This document shows, one piece after another, positions 1 through 7,936 of a stretch of 64,000 nt of DNA (positions are counted from its first letter, which is position 1; every line of letters begins with the position of its first letter). This stretch comes from an uncultured Dyadobacter sp. (lineage in GTDB: Bacteria; Bacteroidota; Bacteroidia; Cytophagales; Spirosomataceae), in contig NZ_CAMLSE010000019.1 in NCBI RefSeq assembly GCF_946482605.1, positions 102,588-166,587 of the forward strand, read 5' to 3'. The translations under genes were made by a program, and so were the position numbers. Under the pieces are notes generated by a model. It had not been told where the DNA came from and ran no database searches. It saw only the letters and a list, made by a program, of their open reading frames with translations.

Positions 1-889
1 CGTAGTCGATCAGGTTGTTATAGTCGCGCGTCGAAGTATTTGGAAATATCTCCATATTATATGAAAACACCTCGTTTCCATCCATCCGGATTTCAATGCA
101 TTGCAAACCGTACCTGAAACCGGTCCCCGTCATCTGGTCGTGAGCAACCAGATCGATACCGACGATACCCGTAGCTGACACAGGGTAAGGCAAACGGTAC
201 GAACCATCCTTAAGTTTGACGGCCGCATACACCCTCCGGTCGAATTGCCCATTAACACGCCCGTTAATATCCAGCGGCCTGATCGCCAGGTTTACAAATT
301 TCGGGGGTGTTACATCCTTGATCTCCGGAAAACCGAAATACAGGGGATTCAGGTAATTATCTTTCGAATCCCGTATCTCAAAATGCAGGTGTGGCCCAGC
401 CGAGCCGCCTGTATTACCCGATAATGCAATGATCTCCCCTTTTTTGAATACATACTTGCCTTGCTCCGGAAAAAGGTCGATTTCGAAAGTCTGCTTCTTA
501 TACTGCTCCTCCCGCACATAGGTAGCCAGCGGGCCACTGAATTTCAACAGGTGCCCGTAAACGGTCGTTTGACCATTCGGATGCCGCAGGTAAATTACAT
601 TTCCATAGCCGGTGCGCTGGACGGCCACTTTGTACACGTAGCCTTCCGCCGCCGCATAAACAGGCAGTCCTTCACGCTGCTGCGTACGAATGTCCAGGCC
701 TGCGTGAAAGTGATTGCTCCTGAGATCTCCCAGCCCGCCTGCCAGTGAATTAGCCAATCCCGGACGAATGGGAAACTGATAGTAACCTTGTGGATAAGAT
801 TGTTTTTGAGCCAGCAGCATTGTTCCAATGCCCGACAAGCCCAATACAAACATTCCGGAACGGACGAATGCCCGAAAATACTTTTGCAT
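1..889 (-). CDS. M23-family metallopeptidase, secreted (C-terminus beyond window)
   Basis: Partial: the frame is open from the ATG at 889 down to the window's left edge (296 codons). The N-terminus has a basic start and a hydrophobic stretch ending around LLAQ, a likely signal peptide. The LytM/M23 signature follows: HFHAGLDIR near residue 65, GYGNVIYLRH, and the closing HLHFE near residue 145. These supply the zinc ligands of lysostaphin-type endopeptidases, which cut peptidoglycan cross-bridges or act in cell-wall remodelling. A further beta-rich region follows the peptidase domain. The gene lies 52 bases downstream of the FAH-family gene on the same strand and may be cotranscribed. Family assignment is secure; the cell-wall role is by family. 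Confidence 0.88.
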   Translation of the reverse strand, partial: MQKYFRAFVRSGMFVLGLSGIGTMLLAQKQSYPQGYYQFPIRPGLANSLAGGLGDLRSNHFHAGLDIRTQQREGLPVYAAAEGYVYKVAVQRTGYGNVIYLRHPNGQTTVYGHLLKFSGPLATYVREEQYKKQTFEIDLFPEQGKYVFKKGEIIALSGNTGGSAGPHLHFEIRDSKDNYLNPLYFGFPEIKDVTPPKFVNLAIRPLDINGRVNGQFDRRVYAAVKLKDGSYRLPYPVSATGIVGIDLVAHDQMTGTGFRYGLQCIEIRMDGNEVFSYNMEIFPNTSTRDYNNLIDY

Positions 890-941
890 GAAAAAGTGTA
901 TGAAAAGGCGATACAGCGCCCGGTGATATGAAGACTACGGT

Positions 942-1553
942 TTACCTAACGAACAGTTCGAGCATCTTCTTGCCTTCTATCGAAGCAGTCAGTTTGTCGC
1001 CGATCTGCACGGGGCCCACACCCTTCGGTGTTCCCGTAAAAATCAGATCGCCTTTTTTGAGCATGAAGAATTTGGACACGAACGAAATCAGGTAATTGAT
1101 CCGGTAGATCATCATCGAAGAATTGCCATTCTGGCGTGCTTCGTCATTGACATCCAGACTGAAATTGATATTCTGAATGTCTTCAAAGTCGGAGATGGGT
1201 ACAAATTCCGAAACCGGAGCCGACCCATTGAATGCCTTGGCCAGCTCCCACGGGAGTCCTTTTGCTTTTAGTTCTGATTGCAGGTCGCGGGCTGTAAAAT
1301 CGATCCCAATGCCTATTTCATCATAATATTTGTGTGCGAATTTTTCCTCTATATTCTTCCCGGTCCTGTTGATTTTCACAACGAGCTCCACTTCATAATG
1401 AACGTCCTTTGAAAAATCCGGATAGAAGAAAGGCTCTCCCAGGCGGACTTGTGCGGTTTCAGGTTTCAGAAATATAACCGGGGAATCGGGTGTCTGGTTG
1501 TTCAGTTCGGCGATATGCTCTGCGTAATTCCGGCCTACACAAATAATTTTCAT
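942..1553 (-). CDS. Fumarylacetoacetate hydrolase (FAH) family protein
   Basis: 203 residues, the usual size for single-domain FAH enzymes. It opens with the typical KIICVGRNYAEH motif, has the metal-binding acidic stretch HYEVELVVKI near residue 60, the GIDFTARDLQ segment, the conserved KGLPWELAKAFNGSAP segment, and ends with the ISFVSKFFMLKKGDLIFTGTPKGV block. Family members act on C-C bonds of acyl-pyruvates, oxaloacetate or related 2-oxo acids with Mg2+. The exact substrate cannot be told from sequence; oxaloacetate decarboxylase or acylpyruvase activity is common in such short homologues. It is the first gene of a probable two-gene unit with the M23 peptidase. Confidence 0.88.
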   Translation of the reverse strand: MKIICVGRNYAEHIAELNNQTPDSPVIFLKPETAQVRLGEPFFYPDFSKDVHYEVELVVKINRTGKNIEEKFAHKYYDEIGIGIDFTARDLQSELKAKGLPWELAKAFNGSAPVSEFVPISDFEDIQNINFSLDVNDEARQNGNSSMMIYRINYLISFVSKFFMLKKGDLIFTGTPKGVGPVQIGDKLTASIEGKKMLELFVR

Positions 1554-1720
1554 CAGGGGTCAATGCTGTTTTAAATGGAATGAAAGTCAGCGACAAAGCT
1601 ACTTACAAAGCCGGCAGCCTCGCAACATTTATCACAATTTTTCAGCGTGCGCGGAGTTAAAATAGTAATAGTTCCTCCGCCGGGTTTACATTGAAAATAT
1701 CCTCGCAAACATATAATTGT

Positions 1721-1728
1721 TATTTTTG
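1721..1728 (+). promoter_or_regulatory. Candidate Bacteroidota -7 promoter element
   Basis: TATTTTTG matches the Bacteroidota sigma-A -7 consensus TAnnTTTG and lies 33 bases before the NlpC/P60 start codon. I see no clear -33 TTG at the usual distance, so this is a half-supported promoter. Confidence 0.4.
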
Positions 1729-1760
1729 AATCAACCATCGGGTCAATACATCGCTCACGC

Positions 1761-2375
1761 ATGAAGAAGCAAATTCCCTTTTCCCTTTACGCATTCTGTC
1801 TATTCTCTATTACCTTCCTGCTGTTTTCCTGCGATACCCTTCGCAGAACTCCCGAAAGAAACAATAACGCACGGGCCCGGAGCGCCCCCGCGCGAAGGCC
1901 GGTAGCAAAAGCACCGGCTCGCAAACCAACCTCTTCCCGGGCAACTCCTCCGGCCGCTTCCCGCACGAGGCCTGTGTCTGCCGCCGACATTCCGGAGGTG
2001 GTGCAGGTCGCCCGCACTTACACCGGGACACCCTATCGCTCCGGAGGTAACGACAAAGGTGGTATCGACTGCTCGGGGCTGATCTGCTCCGTTTATTCTG
2101 AAATGGGCGTAAAAGTACCCCGCATTTCATGGCAGCAATCCGAGTTCGGTCAGGAAATCAACAAAATCGAGGACATTAAGCCCGGCGACTGGCTGTTTTT
2201 TGTACCAGAGGCCGGAAAAGAAGGCTATGTTTCCCACGCCGGCATCGTCACCGATGTGAAAAGCCGCCAGGAAATCATCTTTATCCACGCATCCACATCC
2301 AGAGGCGTGCGGGAAGACAATCTGTTTTCTACCTATTTTAAGGGACGGTTTGTGAAGGCTATGCGCCCTTTCTGA
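1761..2375 (+). CDS. NlpC/P60 (C40) peptidoglycan peptidase, lipoprotein
   Basis: 204 residues. The N-terminus is a lipoprotein signal with a lipobox ending at Cys24 (LLFSC), so the protein is probably anchored in the envelope. A low-complexity Arg/Ala/Pro linker follows (about residues 35-75). The C40 domain occupies about 78-204, with catalytic Cys104 in GIDCSGL, His159 in YVSHAG and a third polar residue at His176. Such enzymes cut D-Glu/DAP or related peptide bonds in murein stems and act in cell separation or recycling. The start gives a clean signal peptide. It is followed after 100 bases by the copper monooxygenase-like pair, with no obvious terminator between them. Confidence 0.93.
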   Translation: MKKQIPFSLYAFCLFSITFLLFSCDTLRRTPERNNNARARSAPARRPVAKAPARKPTSSRATPPAASRTRPVSAADIPEVVQVARTYTGTPYRSGGNDKGGIDCSGLICSVYSEMGVKVPRISWQQSEFGQEINKIEDIKPGDWLFFVPEAGKEGYVSHAGIVTDVKSRQEIIFIHASTSRGVREDNLFSTYFKGRFVKAMRPF

Positions 2376-2474
2376 AATGCGACGCTCACAAATGTGAAGC
2401 GACAATGGGGGACTTGACGATCCTGATTGTCTATTTACAAGATTTAAAGCCATACTCAATTTCCTCTATACAGC

Positions 2475-3695
2475 ATGCAAAACACGATAGCCCCGCCCCC
2501 GGCTTTTACCGACCGGATGGCGACTCTGCAAGGGAATCCGGGCATACCCGTTTATATTTTCGCCACAGTGTTTGCCTCCTTTTGCGTTATCACAGGGCTG
2601 ATCTGGGATATTTGTTGGCACATGAGTATCGGCCGCGACGGACTGCTGTCGCCACCGCACCTGGTCATTTACCTGGGAGCAGTAGTCGCCGGTTTATTCT
2701 CAGGTTATGAAATTCTTCGGAAAACGTTCTGGGGCAGTTCTTTTGAAAAGGCGGGCAGCGTCCGGATCTGGGGCTTTTTTTATAGCTCCCTGGGTTCGCT
2801 GTTCTGCGTGTGGGGCGCATTGTCCATGCTTACATCCGCTCCGTTTGATGATTGGTGGCACAATACCTACGGCCTTGACGTCACCATCCTGTCGCCTCCG
2901 CACACAGTACTCATCCTGGGCATCATCGGCATTCAGTTCGGAGCTATGATCAGCGTTATCGCTATTAAGAATCAGCTCAAAATCGCCGCAAATCTGGTCC
3001 ATGCACGGAGTCAGAGATCCGCTACCACATTATTCTGGCTCTTTGCATTATCGGCCGGATTTTTGCTTACCATCTGGTACACATTGATTTCCGAGGAACT
3101 GGGACGGATGCAGTCCCATCGTTCGAGCTTTTATATATTTGCAGGTGCGGCGTTGCCCCTGTTGCTCATGTCGGTGGGCAAAGCGGTTTCTCACAAATGG
3201 GCGATTACCGCCGTGACCGGCGTGTACACTTTGCTGATGCTCGCCACGCTATGGATCATCCCGCTTTTCCCGGCCGAACCCAAGCTTGGCCCGATCCTCC
3301 ACCACATTGATCACTACCAGGGATTTCATTTCCCGCTGCTGCTCATTATACCCGCCATGGTTATCGATATCGTAAGGCACCGGTTCACCTATCTCAACGA
3401 CTGGAAACTGACGGTATTACTCGGCTGCACATTCCTGATTGTATTCTTTCTGGTCCAGTGGTACTTTGGTGCTTTCCTGATGGAATCACCATACGCGAGA
3501 AACTGGTTTTTCGGAAGTCACTATTGGTATTTTGGGAATGATCCGAACTGGCAATACCGCTACAAATTCGGCCCGTGGATGATGGAAGAAACTCCGGAGT
3601 TGATCAAAGGTCTGGGCATAGCGCTGTTATTAACGTTGATTTCCACAAGGATCGGACTGGCGTGGGGCAACTGGATGCATAAAATTCAACGATGA
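2475..3695 (+). CDS. PmoC/PmoA-like membrane protein (divergent copper membrane monooxygenase, CuMMO)
   Basis: 406 residues with about ten membrane spans. Seen directly: two copies of a D-x2-W-H-x4-[RL]-D-x5/6-P-P-H motif. The first has Asp45, His49 and His62 (steps +4 and +13). The second has Asp125, His129 and His143 (steps +4 and +14). From memory of the family, PmoC of Methylococcus binds Cu_C through D156, H160, H173 (+4, +13) and Cu_D through N227, H231, H245 (+4, +14), and AmoC has the same W-H, R-D and P-x-H pattern. The later half, about residues 278-332 (HY, proline-rich span, Asp298, NDW 308-310, T313, G317, W329, FG 331-332), resembles the PmoA core. I infer a PmoC-PmoA fusion. 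The stop overlaps the next gene's start (ATGA), so the two are translationally coupled. Substrate unknown; a non-catalytic copper protein remains possible. Confidence 0.65.
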   Translation: MQNTIAPPPAFTDRMATLQGNPGIPVYIFATVFASFCVITGLIWDICWHMSIGRDGLLSPPHLVIYLGAVVAGLFSGYEILRKTFWGSSFEKAGSVRIWGFFYSSLGSLFCVWGALSMLTSAPFDDWWHNTYGLDVTILSPPHTVLILGIIGIQFGAMISVIAIKNQLKIAANLVHARSQRSATTLFWLFALSAGFLLTIWYTLISEELGRMQSHRSSFYIFAGAALPLLLMSVGKAVSHKWAITAVTGVYTLLMLATLWIIPLFPAEPKLGPILHHIDHYQGFHFPLLLIIPAMVIDIVRHRFTYLNDWKLTVLLGCTFLIVFFLVQWYFGAFLMESPYARNWFFGSHYWYFGNDPNWQYRYKFGPWMMEETPELIKGLGIALLLTLISTRIGLAWGNWMHKIQR

Positions 3696-5347
3696 AAAAG
3701 AACCTCATAATATTGCTGCTGCTGTTTCAAAGCATCGCCTCCTACGCGCACGTGGGCAGTGCCGGCGTGCAAATGCAGGCCCAGGCAGGTCCTTATAAAG
3801 TACTGGTTAGCATTGTGCCGCCCGATGTCATACCCGGGACGGCGCAGATTACTGTTTTTGTGGAAAACGGAGAGGCACAAAGGGTTAGCGTCCGGCCGGT
3901 CTACTTCTATTCAGGCGGCAAAGGCGCCCCTTCCTCGGACGAGCTTACCGTCATAGCAGGGCAAAAAAGCCAGTTTCAAGGTTCGGTATGGCTTATGGAA
4001 TGGGGCTCGTCCAGCGCCCAGATTCGCATCGAGGGAAGTCAGGGTACGGGCGAACTGATCGTGCCCATTGTTGCGGTATCTACCGCCCAAAGGGAAATGC
4101 CAGCCAAATTGGGTGTCGGCCTGGGTGTCCTTGGGTTGCTGTTATTTCTGCTGATGATTACGACCATCGGGGCAAGTGTGAGCGACGGCTTACTGAAACC
4201 CGGTGAACAATTGAGCGCAGCGCAGAAGCGCAAACGTTGGCTGAACATGGGAATTGCTACCGTCGTGTGCTCGCTGATCCTCTATGGAGGCAGCAGCTGG
4301 TGGGACAGCTGGGCAGCGGACTACAAACAATGGCTTTATAAGCCGCTCAAAGCCAATGCAACAGTTGCACAGGCCGGCCCTCAGCGTACATTCAGGCTGC
4401 AAATCGATACAACCGGCTGGAACAGGCGATTCAGGGGCAGCATGCTGAGTATGCTCGTGCCTGATCACGGCAAGCTGATGCACACCTTCCTGGTACGTAC
4501 ACCCGGCCTCGATGCGTTCGCACATATTCACCCCGACCGCAAAGACAGCCTTACATTTGAAGCATTGCTCCCCAACCTGCCCGCCGGTAAATACCTGGTG
4601 TATTCGGACATCGTGCAATACTCGGGTTTTGCCGAAACCATTGTCGACACCTTGGATCTGCCCGGCGCCATAGCTAATGCCCCTTCTCCCGCGAGCCCGC
4701 CTGTTGAAGACACTTACATTGTTACAGATCCGCTGGATATGCCCGGTAAGGTGCCAATGGGTGATAATGTTGTGATCTGCGGCAAACCAGGCACCAAGAC
4801 GGTCTTCAAGGACGGCTCCTATGCAATTTGGGAAGGTAAACCGGATAAGCCATTGGAAGCGGGAAAACCCTACCAGCTCAACTTTGAAATCTACAACCCG
4901 GATAACAGTCCTTGTTTTCCGGAACCCTACCTGGGAATGCTGGGTCATGCCGTGGTGGTACGTTCCGACGGATCCGTTTACATTCACCTCCATCCCACGG
5001 GGTCTTATTCGGTAGCGGCCGAAAAGTCATTCCAAAACCGGATAGCCGATACTGCCCGGGTAGCCCCGCGGCCCAAACCTGAGGCATTCCGGGACAGCGT
5101 CGATAAGCACATTGCGAAACTTAACGCGATGCCGATGGTAGATCGCGAGCTATTTCTAATGACTGAAATGGGCATGTACAATGCAAGCGGCGGCGGCATG
5201 ACGGATATGGAACACGGAACGCGTATTTCATTCCCATATTCATTTCCGAAAGAGGGGCAATACCGTGTTTTTCTTCAGATCAAAAGAAATGAAAAAGTCC
5301 TGACAGGCGCCTTTGATATTAAGGTCACCGATCCGGCCGCACTGTAA
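3692..5347 (+). CDS. PmoB-like secreted/membrane cupredoxin protein, partner of the PmoC/A-like gene
   Basis: 551 residues. A signal peptide ends at Ala19, which leaves His20 as the predicted first residue, the arrangement used for copper in PmoB and CopC. A beta-rich domain (about 20-135), two spans (about 139-160 and 185-201) and a long beta-rich outer region follow. This is the order seen in PmoB: cupredoxin, two helices, cupredoxin. The HxH pair that completes the Cu_B site of PmoB is not visible in the first domain, so that site looks degenerate. The outer region instead has two similar His clusters: H259, H264, H278, H280 (HIHP) and H419, H432, H434 (HLHP). It is coupled to the preceding gene by an ATGA overlap and ends six bases from the convergent HAD gene. 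The PmoB relation is inferred from architecture and context. Confidence 0.6.
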   Translation: MKKNLIILLLLFQSIASYAHVGSAGVQMQAQAGPYKVLVSIVPPDVIPGTAQITVFVENGEAQRVSVRPVYFYSGGKGAPSSDELTVIAGQKSQFQGSVWLMEWGSSSAQIRIEGSQGTGELIVPIVAVSTAQREMPAKLGVGLGVLGLLLFLLMITTIGASVSDGLLKPGEQLSAAQKRKRWLNMGIATVVCSLILYGGSSWWDSWAADYKQWLYKPLKANATVAQAGPQRTFRLQIDTTGWNRRFRGSMLSMLVPDHGKLMHTFLVRTPGLDAFAHIHPDRKDSLTFEALLPNLPAGKYLVYSDIVQYSGFAETIVDTLDLPGAIANAPSPASPPVEDTYIVTDPLDMPGKVPMGDNVVICGKPGTKTVFKDGSYAIWEGKPDKPLEAGKPYQLNFEIYNPDNSPCFPEPYLGMLGHAVVVRSDGSVYIHLHPTGSYSVAAEKSFQNRIADTARVAPRPKPEAFRDSVDKHIAKLNAMPMVDRELFLMTEMGMYNASGGGMTDMEHGTRISFPYSFPKEGQYRVFLQIKRNEKVLTGAFDIKVTDPAAL

Positions 5348-5353
5348 ATTCCG

Positions 5354-6010
5354 CTAAAAAAGGGCCTCGATCTTTTCAAAAGAAAGCCCCGTGTAATCAT
5401 CTATGTACAGGTTGCAAGGCGGCAGTTCGTCCTTCGAATGGGAGCTCAGCACCCCTACTACACGCATACCCGCATTCAACGCGGCCGATACGCCGGAAAA
5501 CGAATCTTCAAAAACCACACATCGGTCCGGCGTTACTCCCAGGTTCCTGGCCGATGTAAGGTAAACCTCAGGATCCGGTTTGTGTCTTTTCACGTCTTCA
5601 CTCGCCAGTATCGATCCCAGCAAATCGCTGATAGGCACTTTACTGACGATCAGGTCGAGGTTGGCACGGGGAGCCGAAGTCGCCACACCGAGCACCGTAC
5701 CATTAGAAACAAGGTCGTGCATAAAAGTGACTATGCCGGTAATCGGTTCCACGTAGGGAGCATACAATTCCCGGAAGAGTCCCTCCTTCTCTTCCTCCAT
5801 TTGCAACAGCTCATCCCCCTCCACCACTCTTTCCAGGAAATGGCTCAGAATGTAGCTATTGCTTTTTCCATACATATGCAGCGCGAAATCTTCGTCTGTG
5901 GGTGCAAGGTCGCGTTTCGAAAAAAATGCACGGAAGGCCCGGGAATGGTAGGGATTAGTATGACAAATGACCCCATCCATGTCAAAAATCACTGCTATTT
6001 TGTCTTTCAT
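5354..6010 (-). CDS. HAD-superfamily hydrolase, beta-phosphoglucomutase-like
   Basis: 218 residues from the start chosen here (MKDKIAVIFDMDG); an ATG six codons earlier at 6028 is also open. Motif I is FDMDGVI (Asp10 nucleophile, Asp12 acid/base). Motif II is VATSAPR, motif III the Lys in KRHKPDPEVYL, and motif IV FEDSFSGV. A four-helix cap lies between motifs I and II, as in subclass I phosphatases and phosphoglucomutases. It probably dephosphorylates or isomerises a small sugar phosphate; the substrate cannot be read from sequence. It converges on the PmoB-like gene with only six bases between the stop codons. Confidence 0.87.
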   Translation of the reverse strand: MKDKIAVIFDMDGVICHTNPYHSRAFRAFFSKRDLAPTDEDFALHMYGKSNSYILSHFLERVVEGDELLQMEEEKEGLFRELYAPYVEPITGIVTFMHDLVSNGTVLGVATSAPRANLDLIVSKVPISDLLGSILASEDVKRHKPDPEVYLTSARNLGVTPDRCVVFEDSFSGVSAALNAGMRVVGVLSSHSKDELPPCNLYIDDYTGLSFEKIEALF

Positions 6011-6255
6011 AACGGCAAAGTTAACCATCAGAAAAACTTCCTGAAAATGAAGTTTTATACTTAACCCGCTGAAGTCTTTGAAATTAGTTTGACAAAAAAG
6101 GCCTACTTTCCATTAACAAATCACCTTTTTTGCCTTATTCTATTAAATTTACGGAGCAGGCTTCATGTTATTTGTTTAAAACTTTCCTAACTTCAATAGT
6201 TTACGCTTTTTCATCTCTTACCTGACCCAAGAATCCGCATCATTAATTTTAGTGT

Positions 6256-6708
6256 ATGAATGAATTAGAACGAGCTGGCAATGGAGTCGATGGCCAGGCA
6301 CTTTCAAGGCCAAAAACACTCACCTCTCTCGAAGTGTACGATCAGTACGGGGCGATGGCTTATGGCATTATTTTGCAAATCCTGCCACAGGTACATCTGG
6401 CCCAGGAAGTACTGGTGAGTGTATTCTCCTCTCCCCAGCTGCAATCCTGTAACAGTTATCCTTTTACCTTTGCAGCCTGTGTGATCAAGTTGGCACGAAG
6501 CAAAGCAGTGGAAGCTAAGCGCAAACTGACAGCCCTCGCACCGGCCGGAACAGAATATGGAAGTTCGGATGTATCTCCGCAACGGATTTTTGACCTTGCC
6601 TTTCGTCAGGGTTTTACACCGGAAGAAGTAGCAGGAAAACTCAATATATCTAAATTAGAAGTCCTGCGTTCTTTTCATGAGTTTTTCAAATCCTATCGCA
6701 CCGCATAA
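6256..6708 (+). CDS. Small sigma-70-like (ECF-type) regulator, divergent
   Basis: 150 residues, shorter than usual ECF sigma factors (about 170-200). The fold is suggested by a region-2-like N-terminal part (LEVYDQYGAMAYGIILQIL, a partner-binding helix) and a region-4-like end, where GFTPEEVAGKLNISKLEVLRSFHEF forms a helix-turn-helix. The -10 recognition part is poorly conserved. It is followed after 11 bases by a small single-span protein with an anti-sigma-like N-terminus, which supports the reading. It may control its own operon. Whether it still binds RNA polymerase is uncertain. The gene follows a 240-base AT-rich gap in which I see no secure promoter. Confidence 0.6.
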   Translation: MNELERAGNGVDGQALSRPKTLTSLEVYDQYGAMAYGIILQILPQVHLAQEVLVSVFSSPQLQSCNSYPFTFAACVIKLARSKAVEAKRKLTALAPAGTEYGSSDVSPQRIFDLAFRQGFTPEEVAGKLNISKLEVLRSFHEFFKSYRTA

Positions 6709-6719
6709 ACTTACGCACG

Positions 6720-7181
6720 TTGAACAAACAGGAATTCATCGAGAGCGGCATGCTCGAATCGCATTTAATGGGACTTTCCAGCGAAGAAGAGCAGGAACAG
6801 GTCGCGGAAATAATGTTGTCGGACCGGACGCTCCCTCCCTATGCCGTGAAGCTGGAAGAAGACATTAAACGCTACTTTTCCGAGGGCTCTGTACCTCCTC
6901 CCGAGGCCGTCAGAGAAATTATTCTGTTGAGAAGTATCCGCGAGAAGAAAGGACAGCGTTCGTCCGACCCACGTGATACAGCCAAAGCACCCCAGTTTCT
7001 TGACGTGGAAGTCAACGACACGCATATGAAGGTCCACAAATTATGGCGGCCTGCATTTATTGCGGTGTTTATTCTTTCGAAGATTTTTCTGATCGCGGGA
7101 TTGTATTTCTATTTCAAGTCGGTCAGCCAGCAGGAAGAGTTGCAGAAGATCAAGACGAAAATGCAGCAACAACGCAAATAA
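6720..7181 (+). CDS. Putative anti-sigma factor, single-span membrane protein
   Basis: 153 residues. The N-terminus EFIESGMLESHLMGLSSEEE resembles the anti-sigma N-terminal domain of Bacteroidota RskA-like proteins (the usual pattern is YIESGxLExYVLGxLSxEE). One span lies at about 110-132 and a short charged tail follows; the large outer domain of RskA is absent. The start appears to be TTG at 6720: this keeps the conserved NKQEFIESG segment, whereas the next ATG (6750) would remove half of the motif. It is encoded 11 bases after the sigma-like gene, so the two are very likely cotranscribed. The inferred role is holding that sigma factor at the membrane. Confidence 0.62.
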   Translation: MNKQEFIESGMLESHLMGLSSEEEQEQVAEIMLSDRTLPPYAVKLEEDIKRYFSEGSVPPPEAVREIILLRSIREKKGQRSSDPRDTAKAPQFLDVEVNDTHMKVHKLWRPAFIAVFILSKIFLIAGLYFYFKSVSQQEELQKIKTKMQQQRK

Positions 7182-7193
7182 AAGTAATAATTG

Positions 7194-7242
7194 GATACTA
7201 AAAAGCCGGAGGATCTGATGATCGCTCCGGCTTTTTAGTATC
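7194..7242. terminator. Bidirectional terminator
   Basis: A perfect 18-base inverted repeat (GATACTAAAAAGCCGGAG and its complement) with a 13-base loop, with A/T tracts on both sides, between the convergent anti-sigma and dps genes. It would end transcripts from both directions. Confidence 0.9.
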
Positions 7243-7256
7243 AGAAATCTACGCTG

Positions 7257-7727
7257 CTATTTCAGGAAAGCGCGAAGCATCCAGGCCATTTTTTCGTGCT
7301 CCCGGAGCAGGCCTGTAACATAGTCACTGGATCCAAGGTCTTTGTAAGTATCCGCAAACTCGGTCACGAGCGGGCGCAGGATACGGATAATGGTTTCGTG
7401 ATCGTTCAGAAGGTTCTGCAACTGGGTCTTTTCTTCCGTGGTGTATTCGGGTTCCAGCAGGTCTGTCAATTTAAGGATGTCGACCAGACGGGCTTCTGAG
7501 TAATGCCCGATTGCGCGGATACGCTCAGCAATTTCGTCCATAATCTCCTGCAATTGCTCATACTGTCCTTCAAACAACTTGTGCAATTCGAAAAAATTCA
7601 TCCCACCGATGTTCCAGTGGTAATTGCGTGTTTTGGTATAAAGTACAAACTCGTTGGCCAGCAACTTATTGAGCTGATAGGCAACGGCCTGGGTATGCTC
7701 ATCCGATATTCCGATGTTTGCTTTCAT
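7257..7727 (-). CDS. dps: Dps-family ferritin-like DNA-protection protein
   Basis: 156 residues, the family's normal length. The ferroxidase residues are visible: His37 in NYHWN, and Asp64 and Glu68 in the EIMDEIAER helix. Dps forms a 12-subunit shell that oxidises Fe2+ with peroxide and stores it, protecting DNA during starvation and oxidative stress. The N-terminal tail has few basic residues, so direct DNA binding is not obvious. The gene stands alone between a strong bidirectional terminator and a 210-base upstream gap in which I see no clear OxyR-like or other operator. Confidence 0.92.
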   Translation of the reverse strand: MKANIGISDEHTQAVAYQLNKLLANEFVLYTKTRNYHWNIGGMNFFELHKLFEGQYEQLQEIMDEIAERIRAIGHYSEARLVDILKLTDLLEPEYTTEEKTQLQNLLNDHETIIRILRPLVTEFADTYKDLGSSDYVTGLLREHEKMAWMLRAFLK

Positions 7728-7936
7728 GTGTTTTTAAATTGTTTGATTCTACGGTTTGTACCGGTTATATACGTAACCAAAGCTAAATAGTAAAAAGTTG
7801 CCCTGCAATGCCAAAAAACACAAATTTAGGGTCCCTTTTTACCGCAGGAAAATTCCACCACGATATATCGTTACTATCCGCCTTCCTGCCCGTATAGCTA
7901 AGAAAAGAATTGTACATTTGCTAACGCACTTTTCAC

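Noticed and set aside
4190..4993. A 267-codon open frame on the minus strand inside the PmoB-like gene
   Set aside because: Lies opposite a gene with a signal peptide, spans and translational coupling; it has no start context or motif of its own.
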